Part shown: positions 1 to 9,413 of the stretch, in pieces
How the letters are laid out: each line of letters opens with the position of its first letter
How positions within the stretch are numbered: the first letter of the stretch is position 1
Source of the DNA: Symbiodinium natans
Lineage: Eukaryota; Sar; Dinophyceae; Suessiales; Symbiodiniaceae
Reading direction: 5' to 3'
Assembly: GCA_905221605.1 (NCBI GenBank)
Contig: CAJNDS010002098.1
Span: 60,001-124,000 of the forward strand
DNA: 64,000 bases
Program-made: the position numbers and the translations under genes
The notes under the pieces: generated by a model
What the model saw: the letters and a program-made list of their open reading frames with translations, nothing else
Databases searched by the model: none
What the model was told of the DNA's origin: nothing

Positions 1-207
1 TTAGTGTTTTAGAAACATTCAAGTTTTCATGACGCTCAAAACGACATGCGGTAACGAGGGGGGAAGGGCGACCGGGAGGCCTAGTTGAAGCCCCCCCCGA
101 AATCTGCCTAAATCACTGTGTGTGCAAGAAACTTTCGACAAAGTCTGCAGCTGACGCCCCCCCACACCTCACCCCCTCGCCTACCCAACCCGAACCCCCA
201 ACCTAAA
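1..207. other. left flank of the retrotransposon, no gene seen
   Basis: This stretch holds no ORF of note. It is GC-rich, with C runs, and ends in degenerate CCCTAAA-type sequence into which the LTR element is inserted. I see nothing else in it. Confidence 0.6.
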
Positions 208-212
208 CCCTA
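208..212. repeat. target-site duplication, left copy
   Basis: CCCTA directly precedes the 5' LTR and the same five bases follow the 3' LTR at 10123-10127. Five-base duplications are usual for Ty1/copia integration. The target is a telomere-like CCCTAAA repeat, so the exact LTR end is ambiguous by one or two bases (TA is shared with the LTR end). Confidence 0.75.
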
Positions 213-434
213 TGCGGAGCTGCAACTGGTATTGTAGAAAGAAGTTAGTGTTGGAAGTTGAAAGGGTTAATAAACCCGGAAATCATTTTTTGGCTCAAGA
301 CTGGGCCATGTGCCTGGTAGTAAAAGGTGAGTGCCCTGTGGTTTGGGTTTGTTGTGTGGTTGATCCAGGGAAATCAAGGGATTCTGTTGGGGTTGACTTT
401 TCGGTTTCTCGTCCCCCTTCGGGTTCCCCCCGTA
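213..434 (+). repeat. 5' LTR (222 bp)
   Basis: It begins TGCGGAGCTG and ends TTCCCCCCGTA. I read no difference from the copy at 9901-10122. It starts with the canonical TG but ends in TA rather than CA. It carries a spliced-leader relic at 284-299. It should contain promoter, transcription start and polyadenylation signals, but I could not recognise any of them. Confidence 0.93.
284..299 (+). promoter_or_regulatory. dinoflagellate spliced-leader relic in the 5' LTR
   Basis: The sequence CATTTTTTGGCTCAAG matches the 3' part of the conserved 22-nt dinoflagellate spliced leader; the last 12 bases TTTTGGCTCAAG are exact, and two extra T lie in the T run. Relics of this kind mark DNA that passed through a trans-spliced mRNA and reverse transcription. 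Whether it still serves as a splice or start signal cannot be seen. Confidence 0.7.
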
Positions 435-446
435 GGTTATGAGCCC
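435..446 (+). promoter_or_regulatory. possible primer-binding site
   Basis: GGTTATGAGCCC begins right after the 5' LTR, where a tRNA 3' end would pair to prime minus-strand synthesis. It loosely resembles the complement of an initiator methionine tRNA 3' region, but I cannot confirm the tRNA. Confidence 0.3.
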
Positions 447-483
447 AAATTAGGCTTCCTGCGGTATAGGTAAGATTCTACGC

Positions 484-3400
484 TTGTTTGGCGCAATGGA
501 CATGTTGCGGCGTCGGTCGGAACCTGGACTGTCATCCGCGGCCAATGAAGCCGAAGAAAATCGTGGTGATGGGGGTGAAGAACGGCAACAAATGGTACAA
601 GCGCTGACAGATGGTAGGGAGGTTGCAATGATACAACCAACGTCTCAGGTGGAAAACGAAGTGGTTCCGGTTCCAGCAGCGAATCCTTTCTGGAGCGAGC
701 GGGCTCATGAAGAGATGAGACTAAGGCAATCAAGGCCAGCAAGTCTCCCTGCGAGCGGAGGGGATAGGAGTGGTGAAGAAACAAGAAGACCACCGTCGTT
801 GCCAGAACTTCGGGATCGAGAGCCGGTTCCAGCTGAGAGGCCATCTTCAGGGTTGATGGGCCAGATGGAAAGAGGGAATATTGGTGAGACACAAGGCGAG
901 GAAGAGCTCATTCCTGATTTGAGCGGTGAAGAACAAGGTGAAGATATGGCGGTGGTAAAGCGTGCGCTGAAAGAGTTGCTTGTGCAAACAAAGGAGCTGG
1001 GAAATAGACTGCATCGGGTGGAGGAGAAAAGCTATACCTCTGCTGCATCTGGGTCAGCTTCGAGAGCACGGAGCACTGGAGTGGTGGACGCGAATGCTGC
1101 ATATCCGTTGGGAATGACTCCAGAGAAGCAGTACCTGCCAGGACAAGTTTTCTATACTGATGGTATGGGTGGCTTCTGGACTGTGTTGCCTGATGGGACA
1201 TGGCTGCCGATTGAGGGCTACGACCTTCCAAAGGGTTGTGACCTTCAACCCTTGCCTGAGCCCAGGAAAGGGGAGGTTCACGTGGAGGATGAGAAGGAAG
1301 TGCCAATGATGCACGTAACTGAAGGGAAGAAACCCTCCAGATTGCCTCCATTGAATTACCCCATGGGAGGTTCTGCAAGTGGTGGATATGCAAGTGGACC
1401 ACCTGGTTTAACACATGTTCCGATTACTTCCTTGCCGTCAGGCGTTGATGGTTCTGCCGCACTGTTGGGAAATCAGCCCGGTTTTGTCTCAGCTCGGGAA
1501 ACTTCAATGCAAGAGAACTCAACAGGATCGGGTGGATATACAATGGTGGATGATGTTCCATATCGGTGGAAAATGATTGCTGGGAAGTTGGAATTAGAGA
1601 AGGTTCCGCTTACAGTGTTTACGCCCGGAATGGGACATGGACTGCCGCAAGGGCCTGGTGGAAAGGTCAGCTTACCTCCTGGAGCTGTGGTGCCACGTGG
1701 GATGCCAAACATTGGTGATAGTTCTGGAACTGAACGTCCGGAGGCTCTTGGGAAGCATGTGATGAGCCTTCCTACTTTGGCAGACTACACACCAAGCAAT
1801 CCGACGGCACTAGGTGATTGGATCGCAATGATCGAACCAATGTTGTCTTCGCTGACAGATACAGGAAGAGTGTGGTGGCAATCCGTCTATACAAAGGCGT
1901 ATGAGGCGTACGCCAAATGGTTGAGTGCTTCTCCGCTGGAAAGGTTGGGCATCAAGGCTGAGCTGGAAGGGCTCAAGGGGGTTCGAACTGTGCATGTTTT
2001 GTTGGAGCAGAGAGCGGTGTCTTTGCTGCTACAAGCGATTCCGGAGAGATTGAAGACCGAGATCGTTTCCACTCGAATGTTGGGGTCGGTGATGATATTT
2101 TACAAGTTGCTGACAGTTTACCAACCAGGTGGAGCAAACGAGCGCAGCACGATGTTAAACTTCTTGGTGCAACCATCCTCAGCAACCTCGATCTCGGAGG
2201 CTATTAAGGGAGTGCGACAATGGGCGCAATGGCGTTCCCGGTTAAGGGAGTTGCGAGCATCTGAGCCGGATGCTACCTTGCTTATCAAGGGATTGGATGC
2301 TTTATCATCCGCGTTGCTGGCAAAGCACCCTACGGTGCATTTTAGAGTGGCATCCTTCCGGGAGAAATTGGGGGTGGACTACTCGCCGACCTCTGAAACT
2401 GCGACACAACTAGCTGAAATGTTACAAGCAGAATTTGAACTGCTATTGCATAGCGCTGGTGAACAAGAGGTGAAGCAGGACTCGGACGCCAAGAAAAGGG
2501 CCAGGTTAAACAAGGCCCAAAAGGGAACTGGTGACGAGACGGAGGAGGGTGACAAAGGCAAAGGAAAAGGAAAAAGGTACAGCGGAGATGGTGAACGTCC
2601 TTTCTGTTGGATATATGGGAAGACAGAAGCAGGCTGCAAGTTCGGATCACGGTGCAAATTTCGCCATGATAAGGACTCCCTGGAGCGTGGAAGATGTTTT
2701 GAATGTGGGGCCATTGGCCATTTACAGCCGCAGTGTCCATACAAAGATGGTGTAAGTTCCAATGCGGACTCAAATCCTGAAAGGAATAGATCTAAAGGGA
2801 ATTCTCCCAAAGGGGGAAAGGGCGGCAAAGGTGCAAAATGGGGAAATGCCAAAAAGGCAGAAGTGGCTGAAGTGGGAGATGAGATGGCTAATGCGGGATT
2901 GGATAAAGGTTCTGCAAGTCCCTCATCACCATCAACAACCAATCAGGTTCTTGCTGAAGCGTTGGAAGTGCTGAAATCTATGAAGCTGTCATCAGCGCAG
3001 TCAGCATCAAGCGGAGAGCCCAGCGTTCGAATGTTATGTGACTCTGGATTGTTTCAGCAGGACGGGAGAGTGGCGTTGGTGGACACAGCTGCTACGCATC
3101 TTGTGCGGACGCTTTTTCCATGGGAATGTTTACCCGACACTACTGTTATGGTGCAAAGCGCGCTTGGTGGTGTGACAATGAGGATTACAGAGAAAGGGAC
3201 GTTGATTAGGGAAGACAATGGGCCCCTGATTATCCCTCTCTGGTTGATCTTGGAGTTTGGGGCGAACCTCACCGTGATCAATGGGATGTGTCACGTGAGT
3301 GCAACATCTTCGCTGGACCAACTCTTATGGTTTGAGCATGGCTGTTTGGTTATGGATTACCAAACAGCTGAGAAAATGGTTTTGCATGCTGAAAGGCAGC

Positions 3401-5766
3401 GTGCGTCGTTGTCCCATTCTCAATGGAGGAATGGAAGGGCGGACTGTGGAGTCAATTCGTCTGATGCCACGTTGTTGCCGAAGCAGGGAGAAGGCCGAGG
3501 AGTATGCGTTCTACATGTGGCCAGGGTTTCTGACACCAATGAGTGTTCGGGAATGGGCATGTTGGACTCGGGAGCATCACATCCTCTCAGATCACTTCGT
3601 CCTGGTGAACAGCTTCCGCAGCAAAAGGTGTTGGTGTCTTTAGCTGTTGGATCTCGGGAGATGTGTATTACCCCAGGTGGGACCCTGGTAACTCCTGAAA
3701 TGGTAGATCCACTAGTGCCAATTGGCAAAGCGAGCGCCTTGGTTGGTCTCAGAGTTCAGTGGCGTGGTGGCAAGTGCACAGCCTCACATCCTGTTCTGGG
3801 AGAACTTCGCGTTCGTGATCTGAATGGGTGCCCTTGTTTGGAAAAGGAGGTGGCGCTTCAGATCATTGATGAAATGGATTGGTGTTCACCAAAGCAAGCA
3901 TTGAAGGTGGCACGTATGGTTCAAGGGTGTCCGAATACGGACAACGAGGTGGCTGTAAAAGCGTCGTTGCAAAGCGCAGCGCGGACAGCGTCAGCGAATG
4001 AGGAGGAGTTCGTCCAGGCATGCTGGCGATTTCTTCGGTGGTATTATGGGGATATACCAGAAAATATGCTGATGGAGCTGTTGCCACGTGGAGATATTGC
4101 GGCGTTGCCTTTCAACCGTCATAAAAGGAGACGGCTGGCACGAGCAAAAAGGGTGGTGGTACACCTATTTTCGGGAAAACAAAAATGGCATTTTCCCAGT
4201 CGGGATGTGGAGGTACTGGAGCTGGATTTGAAGAAAGGCGGTGACCTACATAATTCGAGCGTCTGGAAGTATCTTCTGCATCTGGCGGCTGAAGGAAAGG
4301 TGGTTGCTGTGGTTGGAGGACCTCCATGCAGGACAGTGTCAAGGTTGAGAGGTGAAGACGGTGGTCCACCTGTATTACGCCGACGCTGTGGGCCTGAACG
4401 GTTGGGGTTAAAGAGTCTTCCTTGGCCACATCAAGAATTAGCTCAAAAGGATGGTGTTTTACTTCTGAAGATGCTTTTCCTATATGACGTGGCGGTGCAT
4501 TCAAGGTGTGGAACTGCTGAAGTCATCAATGGGAGTTCTGTCTTCTTTGGTATGGAAAGCCCTGGGGACCCTGAACTCATAGGGAAGGATTTTTCTCAGA
4601 ACGGCAAAACGGTCTTGAGTGCTGAGGATCTGGTGGATGGTTCTCAGGAAGGGCTCTCAAGTCCTACCTTCTGGAGTTGGCCAGAGGTGAAAAGCTTTTG
4701 TGAGCGTTATGGAATGCACGCTGCACATTTTGATCAGGGAGCATTGGGACATGCTCTGGTGAAACCTACGACTTTCCTGGTGTCTGATATGGAACTATGG
4801 GAATCGTTGGAACAGGTTCGCGTGGTTGTTCCGTGGTCGGCAACATTCGCTTCTACCCTGGAAGAACGTGTTGGACAGTCCTCCATATGGGCGCGATGGG
4901 CGTTTGGATTGGTTAAAAGAATACGTCACAGGTTGGCACAATGGTTGCATGAGAGCGATGCTGAACGGGAAGCTACGGTGTTAAAAAAGGAAGAACGAGA
5001 AGGGACGTTACGGAGGCTGACAACGGAGGAGCGAGCTTTCCGTGACCATTGCCCAAGGGGGCATATTCCTTTCAGACGTGATTGTCAAATTTGTGTGTCT
5101 GCCGCTGGAAAAGAGCGTCGCCATTTGAGGCGGAAACATGGGGATGCTTACACTTTATCACTGGACTTAGCAGGTCCATACAAGTGTTCAAAGGATGCTC
5201 ACCAGCAGAAGCCACGACACGCTGTTATTGGTGTGTATCAATTTCCAATGTTGGATCCCAATGTGGGTCACCCTCTTAAAACAGAGGAAGATGCGGATGA
5301 GGTGGAAGATCAGGTGGTAGATGAAGGTGCTGGTGTTGGAGAATGGTTAGGCGATGCCGTCGCGGACTTCGAGGAGGAAGACTCTGCACCGGTGGAACCT
5401 GCACCAGTTCTGGAGGCAGAGGTGTTGAAAATCCAAGCTTCTGAAAAATCCTGGAAGGAACTGAAGGACCATTTGACCCAACCTGTCCGTATGATCAACT
5501 TCGTTATGGTGGAGCCGATTGTGGATAAACAGCAAACAACTGTTTTGTCGGCGGTTCAAAGAATGATGGTGCGCTTGCAGAGACATGGGTATCCGGTGTT
5601 GAGAATCCACTCAGATCGAGCGGGGGAGTTTGTCAATGCACGCTTCCGGTCCTTTTGTGAAACTCGTCTGATATATAGGACCACTGGTGATCCTGGAGTC
5701 CCGCAAACAAATGGGCGCGCTGAAGCATGTGTGGGTTTATTCAAACGTGGTGTAGGTCGCTCTTAA
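484..5766 (+). CDS. copia polyprotein, first part: gag, zinc fingers, double protease, C5-methyltransferase-like domain, integrase
   Basis: This is a 1760-residue ORF. The gag-like helical region lies around residues 400-680. A CCCH finger (C708, C718, C724, H728) is followed by a CCHC knuckle (C738, C741, H746, C751). Two protease-like units follow, with DTAA at D867 and DSGA at D1028. A methyltransferase-like domain runs from about 1220 to 1440: LFSG near 1229, GGPPCRTVS with C1282, MESPGD with E1358, and KPTTF at 1427. The integrase has an HHCC finger (H1522, H1527, C1534, C1537) and a DD35E triad (D1561, D1711, E1747), with a long acidic insert between the two aspartates. The ORF stops shortly after the catalytic Glu; the rest of pol continues in another frame. 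Start: the first ATG after the LTR in this frame; M488 or M490 are alternatives. Confidence 0.92.
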   Translation: MFGAMDMLRRRSEPGLSSAANEAEENRGDGGEERQQMVQALTDGREVAMIQPTSQVENEVVPVPAANPFWSERAHEEMRLRQSRPASLPASGGDRSGEETRRPPSLPELRDREPVPAERPSSGLMGQMERGNIGETQGEEELIPDLSGEEQGEDMAVVKRALKELLVQTKELGNRLHRVEEKSYTSAASGSASRARSTGVVDANAAYPLGMTPEKQYLPGQVFYTDGMGGFWTVLPDGTWLPIEGYDLPKGCDLQPLPEPRKGEVHVEDEKEVPMMHVTEGKKPSRLPPLNYPMGGSASGGYASGPPGLTHVPITSLPSGVDGSAALLGNQPGFVSARETSMQENSTGSGGYTMVDDVPYRWKMIAGKLELEKVPLTVFTPGMGHGLPQGPGGKVSLPPGAVVPRGMPNIGDSSGTERPEALGKHVMSLPTLADYTPSNPTALGDWIAMIEPMLSSLTDTGRVWWQSVYTKAYEAYAKWLSASPLERLGIKAELEGLKGVRTVHVLLEQRAVSLLLQAIPERLKTEIVSTRMLGSVMIFYKLLTVYQPGGANERSTMLNFLVQPSSATSISEAIKGVRQWAQWRSRLRELRASEPDATLLIKGLDALSSALLAKHPTVHFRVASFREKLGVDYSPTSETATQLAEMLQAEFELLLHSAGEQEVKQDSDAKKRARLNKAQKGTGDETEEGDKGKGKGKRYSGDGERPFCWIYGKTEAGCKFGSRCKFRHDKDSLERGRCFECGAIGHLQPQCPYKDGVSSNADSNPERNRSKGNSPKGGKGGKGAKWGNAKKAEVAEVGDEMANAGLDKGSASPSSPSTTNQVLAEALEVLKSMKLSSAQSASSGEPSVRMLCDSGLFQQDGRVALVDTAATHLVRTLFPWECLPDTTVMVQSALGGVTMRITEKGTLIREDNGPLIIPLWLILEFGANLTVINGMCHVSATSSLDQLLWFEHGCLVMDYQTAEKMVLHAERQRASLSHSQWRNGRADCGVNSSDATLLPKQGEGRGVCVLHVARVSDTNECSGMGMLDSGASHPLRSLRPGEQLPQQKVLVSLAVGSREMCITPGGTLVTPEMVDPLVPIGKASALVGLRVQWRGGKCTASHPVLGELRVRDLNGCPCLEKEVALQIIDEMDWCSPKQALKVARMVQGCPNTDNEVAVKASLQSAARTASANEEEFVQACWRFLRWYYGDIPENMLMELLPRGDIAALPFNRHKRRRLARAKRVVVHLFSGKQKWHFPSRDVEVLELDLKKGGDLHNSSVWKYLLHLAAEGKVVAVVGGPPCRTVSRLRGEDGGPPVLRRRCGPERLGLKSLPWPHQELAQKDGVLLLKMLFLYDVAVHSRCGTAEVINGSSVFFGMESPGDPELIGKDFSQNGKTVLSAEDLVDGSQEGLSSPTFWSWPEVKSFCERYGMHAAHFDQGALGHALVKPTTFLVSDMELWESLEQVRVVVPWSATFASTLEERVGQSSIWARWAFGLVKRIRHRLAQWLHESDAEREATVLKKEEREGTLRRLTTEERAFRDHCPRGHIPFRRDCQICVSAAGKERRHLRRKHGDAYTLSLDLAGPYKCSKDAHQQKPRHAVIGVYQFPMLDPNVGHPLKTEEDADEVEDQVVDEGAGVGEWLGDAVADFEEEDSAPVEPAPVLEAEVLKIQASEKSWKELKDHLTQPVRMINFVMVEPIVDKQQTTVLSAVQRMMVRLQRHGYPVLRIHSDRAGEFVNARFRSFCETRLIYRTTGDPGVPQTNGRAEACVGLFKRGVGRS

Positions 5767-8700
5767 AGGAGGCGCGACTCGGGCCGGCGTATTGGGCACT
5801 GGCTGCTCGCCATTGGTCAATGTTACGGTGGCAGAAAGCTGAAAGGGAGTTGGGTTTGAAACCGAAAGCATTGCTTCCCTTTGGTGCTCAGATTCAAGTC
5901 AAACGTCGTCCGTGGGAGTTGCTGGGTCCGGATGGAACAAAGAAAGGTCGGCAATGGGTCGATCGTACGCAGCCCGCGCTTCTTTTGGGTCCATGCGATG
6001 ACCTACCTGGTGGTTATTGGGTGGAAGCTCAAGGGACTGCCAAAGATCCGGATGAACTGGTGTTATTTCCCTGCACTACGATTTTTTCCAATATAAAGGA
6101 ACCACCTGCATTGGAGCTGGAAGGGGTGGTAGAAGAACAGGAGCCTTCTCCTCCGGAGCATCGTCTCAAGGGGAAAAAACCAGCGCTTCGGTTCGCTGAT
6201 GAGGAAGGTCCTCCTTTACCTCCACCTCGCGATCCTCCGGCTCACCGTCGGTTAAAAGAAAAAAGCCCGGCCTCTTCACTGCGTGGTCATGTGGGCTCTT
6301 TGCGCTTGCTTCGCAAGCGGGGGGAGAGTCCGCCCTTAGAAATTTTCGAGGATGACATGCAGGGTTTGGGGGAGCTGGAAGAAAATGCAGATGTTGAGGA
6401 CAATGTTCCTGGTGATGAGTATTGGCCGACATGCTGTTCTCCTCATGAAAATGCTTATTTGGTCTGCAAAAGTGAGACTGCCGAGGATGGAACACAGTTG
6501 GAAAAAGAAGAACAAAAAGCCAAGTCAATGTATGAGAGGTCTGTGTATGATTACGTGGACTGTGAGGAGCTTTTGGAAGGGATTGTATACCCAAAGAGGG
6601 TGAATCGGAGAGGTGGTATCAACAATTGGTGCACAAGTACGCGAGCTCTGGTGTTGGGCCATTATACTCATGGCGGAGTGTGTGGTATTACAAAAGAGAC
6701 CCATCGAAGGCCATGGCTATGTCGTTATTTGACATCATTCGTGAGGCACCACAATCCTGAAGCCAAATTTTCTGCTCTTCAGGTCTCGTGCAATGCTCCG
6801 GTATCATTGCATAGGGATAGTCACAATGAAAAGCATTGCTGCAATTATGTGTGTGGCTTTGGTGACTATAAAGAGGGTCAGCTGTGGGTTGAGGATGAAA
6901 AGGTTTTGGAGGAAGGAGCTGAAGTGGTGGAGCAATCCTATGGGAAGAAAGTCTTACCTGGAAAATTGGTGGATATCCACTGGAACTTCATGTCGTTCTT
7001 TCCGAGAAAACTGCATGGTCCTATGCCTTGGAAAGGGAACAGAGTATCCTTGACAGGGTACACACCTGTTTTTATGGAGCGATTGAGCTACAAGGATAGG
7101 TGCTATCTTCTCCAATGCAAGTTTCCTCTTCCAGAACCACAAGCTGAAGAAGGTGAAAAAAGGAAGTGGTTAAAAATGACGTTGAAAGAGACCTCGCTGG
7201 ACGACCTTGCAGAGGAAGTCGACTACGCTGTGCTTGAGGCGCATCAATGGGCTCTAGAGGAGCATTTGAGTATTCGACGCCTAATTGCTGAACAGGAATG
7301 TTGCATTTTGGACGAGTTCCATGGATCGGCCAATGAGTCGAATGATGAAAAAGGATCGGAGACCAGAGAATGGCTGGTTAAAGCAAAAAGGGCTGAGGAA
7401 CAGCTCTCGAAGTTTTTGGTCAAAGTAGCTCAAGTTCAGCAAGTGGTACAAGAGAATACTGCGCTGGAGGCAGCGGAGGAGGTCGAGTTCCTGCAAACAA
7501 AAACAATCCCTACACAAGAAGCCATGCAAGAGCTGGAGAAGTGGAGGGAATCATTGTCGGACGAGGTGAAGTCTTTGGTTAAAGAGTTGGAAGTGGTGGA
7601 ACCAACAACTCAAGAAAAGCTGGACAAATTGGCGGAAGAGCCTAATGCACCGGTGATTGAGTACGTTCCCAGTCTGGTGGTGTTTACCCGAAAGCAAGGG
7701 ACAGGGAGGAGGCGTGCCCGTATCTGTGCATGTGGGAACTTTATTTCGTCAACAGCAGCTACAGAATACGAAGGGCCAAGGTCCCTCAGTCGTCACTCGC
7801 TGTACGCTCCAGGTTTAGATTCAACTACATTTAGGTGCCAAGTGAGGCACGCAGCACATATGGTGTGGATCATCGCTGGCCTAGACATCTCCAAAGCTTT
7901 TCTGACGGCGCCGATGAATAGGGCGCAAAGAGAAGGGCGTTTGGTGGTGGTGCAGCCCCCAAGGGCGGCGGTGAAATTGGGTCTTCGCACAAAAGAGGAG
8001 CGGTGGATTGTGAGGAAGGCCTTGTACGGTTTGGCTGAAAGTCCTGCAGCATGGGTGGAGTGGCGAGACCAACGTCTTCAAGGCATGTCTTGGGTGTCAA
8101 AGGATGGACAAGCAATGAGCTTTCAGAGGTCCAATGCAGACCCAAGTCTGTTCCTTATTATGGCACAAGAGAAGCCGGAAGGTGCAAGCAAGTTGGTAGG
8201 GACAATGGGTCTTTACGTGGATGATTTTTTGATGGCTGGGACTATGACAGTGCTCCGGGAAGCCTTGGAACAGATCAGGAAGGAGTGGAAAACTTCTGAA
8301 CCCGAGTTCTGTGGTCCAGGCTGTGGTGATGGATTCCTGAAGTTTTTGGGTGTCCAAATCTGGTATCGAAATGGCAGCTTCTTTCTCAACCAGGAGGACT
8401 TCGTGAGAGATTTGCTGAACCGAAGAGGGTATCAGATTGATGAAACTGGAAAAGGTAGTAACCTGCCAATGGTGAAAGAAACTCCAGGTGAAGAAGAGGA
8501 GGTGGATATTCCCTCCTTGCGTGCGGCTCAAGGTGCCGTAGGGGAGTTCCTCTGGGTGGCAATCAAAACTCGACCTGATTTGGCGTTCTGCACGAGCCAG
8601 TTGTCTTTGTGGACATCCCGAAGGCCGCGATTTGTGGTTAAAAAGGCTGAGGAAGTCTTCCGATACCTTGCTGCAACTCCAACGTTAGGCTTGACGTTCG

Positions 8701-9413
8701 GAGCAATCGCAACATGCGAAAAAGAAAGAAATGAGGTGTTGCGTTATGGACGAGGCGTCAAGGTGGTGGAGTCCTACGCGGATGCCAGCTTTGCGGCAGG
8801 TGAAAATGAAAAGAGCCACTCAGGAGCAGTGGTGGTGTGGGGTGATTGTCCAGTGATGTGGGCAACACAAAGACAATCAACGGTGGCTTTAAGTACGGCT
8901 GAAGCTGAATTACATGCGTCCATAGAGGGAGCAACGATGATTCAGTCGTGCACTCCTATAATTGCCGCTTTGGTTGGAACAGGTGAAGAATCGCTGCAAA
9001 AAGTGCTGTATACAGATTCGGTTTCGACGTGTTCAATCATTCAATATCCTGCTGGTAGCTGGAGAACAAGACACCTGAGAATTCGAGCAGCTGGTGTCAG
9101 GTCTCTGGTGGACCGTGGTTACATGGTGATAGCGCATCTTCGCGGTGAGTATATGATTGCTGACCTGTTGACAAAATTGATGAGTGGACAGGTTTATGCA
9201 AAGCAAAAGGCACTTTGGGGTCTCCAACTGTTAGTGCAAGGAACTGACTTGAAAAGGGCCTCTCTTGCAATGGCGGTCATGATGGTGGCTGCATCCCTGC
9301 AAGGGATGGCAACAGGTGGAGAAGAAGTGTCAGCTGCTGGTTTCTTTTGCTCAGAAGAAGGTGTGCCAGGTCGCCAACACATCTACGGTTATGGTTCTGG
9401 CTCAAGGTATTGA
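5727..9413 (+). CDS. copia polyprotein, second part: integrase C-terminus, 2OG-Fe(II) oxygenase-like domain, reverse transcriptase, RNase H
   Basis: This 1228-residue ORF overlaps the first by 40 nt in the -1 frame and picks up the integrase tail. The ATG at 5727 is only the first in the open frame; translation probably arrived from the upstream ORF in an intact ancestor. Residues about 300-450 look like a 2-oxoglutarate/Fe(II) oxygenase: H362-R-D364, the strand GQLWVE, distal H430 and R439. Reverse transcriptase has D720 in GLDISKAFL and the YVDD box (Y830, D832, D833). RNase H has D1019, E1059 and D1097, with a late Asp in MIADLLTK. A charged Glu-rich linker (residues about 480-640) joins the oxygenase-like part to RT. 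All key catalytic residues are present, so apart from the frame changes the enzyme parts look intact. Confidence 0.92.
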   Translation: MCGFIQTWCRSLLKEARLGPAYWALAARHWSMLRWQKAERELGLKPKALLPFGAQIQVKRRPWELLGPDGTKKGRQWVDRTQPALLLGPCDDLPGGYWVEAQGTAKDPDELVLFPCTTIFSNIKEPPALELEGVVEEQEPSPPEHRLKGKKPALRFADEEGPPLPPPRDPPAHRRLKEKSPASSLRGHVGSLRLLRKRGESPPLEIFEDDMQGLGELEENADVEDNVPGDEYWPTCCSPHENAYLVCKSETAEDGTQLEKEEQKAKSMYERSVYDYVDCEELLEGIVYPKRVNRRGGINNWCTSTRALVLGHYTHGGVCGITKETHRRPWLCRYLTSFVRHHNPEAKFSALQVSCNAPVSLHRDSHNEKHCCNYVCGFGDYKEGQLWVEDEKVLEEGAEVVEQSYGKKVLPGKLVDIHWNFMSFFPRKLHGPMPWKGNRVSLTGYTPVFMERLSYKDRCYLLQCKFPLPEPQAEEGEKRKWLKMTLKETSLDDLAEEVDYAVLEAHQWALEEHLSIRRLIAEQECCILDEFHGSANESNDEKGSETREWLVKAKRAEEQLSKFLVKVAQVQQVVQENTALEAAEEVEFLQTKTIPTQEAMQELEKWRESLSDEVKSLVKELEVVEPTTQEKLDKLAEEPNAPVIEYVPSLVVFTRKQGTGRRRARICACGNFISSTAATEYEGPRSLSRHSLYAPGLDSTTFRCQVRHAAHMVWIIAGLDISKAFLTAPMNRAQREGRLVVVQPPRAAVKLGLRTKEERWIVRKALYGLAESPAAWVEWRDQRLQGMSWVSKDGQAMSFQRSNADPSLFLIMAQEKPEGASKLVGTMGLYVDDFLMAGTMTVLREALEQIRKEWKTSEPEFCGPGCGDGFLKFLGVQIWYRNGSFFLNQEDFVRDLLNRRGYQIDETGKGSNLPMVKETPGEEEEVDIPSLRAAQGAVGEFLWVAIKTRPDLAFCTSQLSLWTSRRPRFVVKKAEEVFRYLAATPTLGLTFGAIATCEKERNEVLRYGRGVKVVESYADASFAAGENEKSHSGAVVVWGDCPVMWATQRQSTVALSTAEAELHASIEGATMIQSCTPIIAALVGTGEESLQKVLYTDSVSTCSIIQYPAGSWRTRHLRIRAAGVRSLVDRGYMVIAHLRGEYMIADLLTKLMSGQVYAKQKALWGLQLLVQGTDLKRASLAMAVMMVAASLQGMATGGEEVSAAGFFCSEEGVPGRQHIYGYGSGSRY

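Noticed and set aside
431-437. CCGTAGG at the end of the 5' LTR, resembling the first bases of the spliced leader
   Set aside because: Only six bases match, it straddles the LTR boundary and is absent after the 3' LTR; chance is the simplest reading.
212-442. 76-residue ORF across the 5' LTR and its twin in the 3' LTR
   Set aside because: It lies within LTR sequence, has no family features and its conservation follows from LTR identity.
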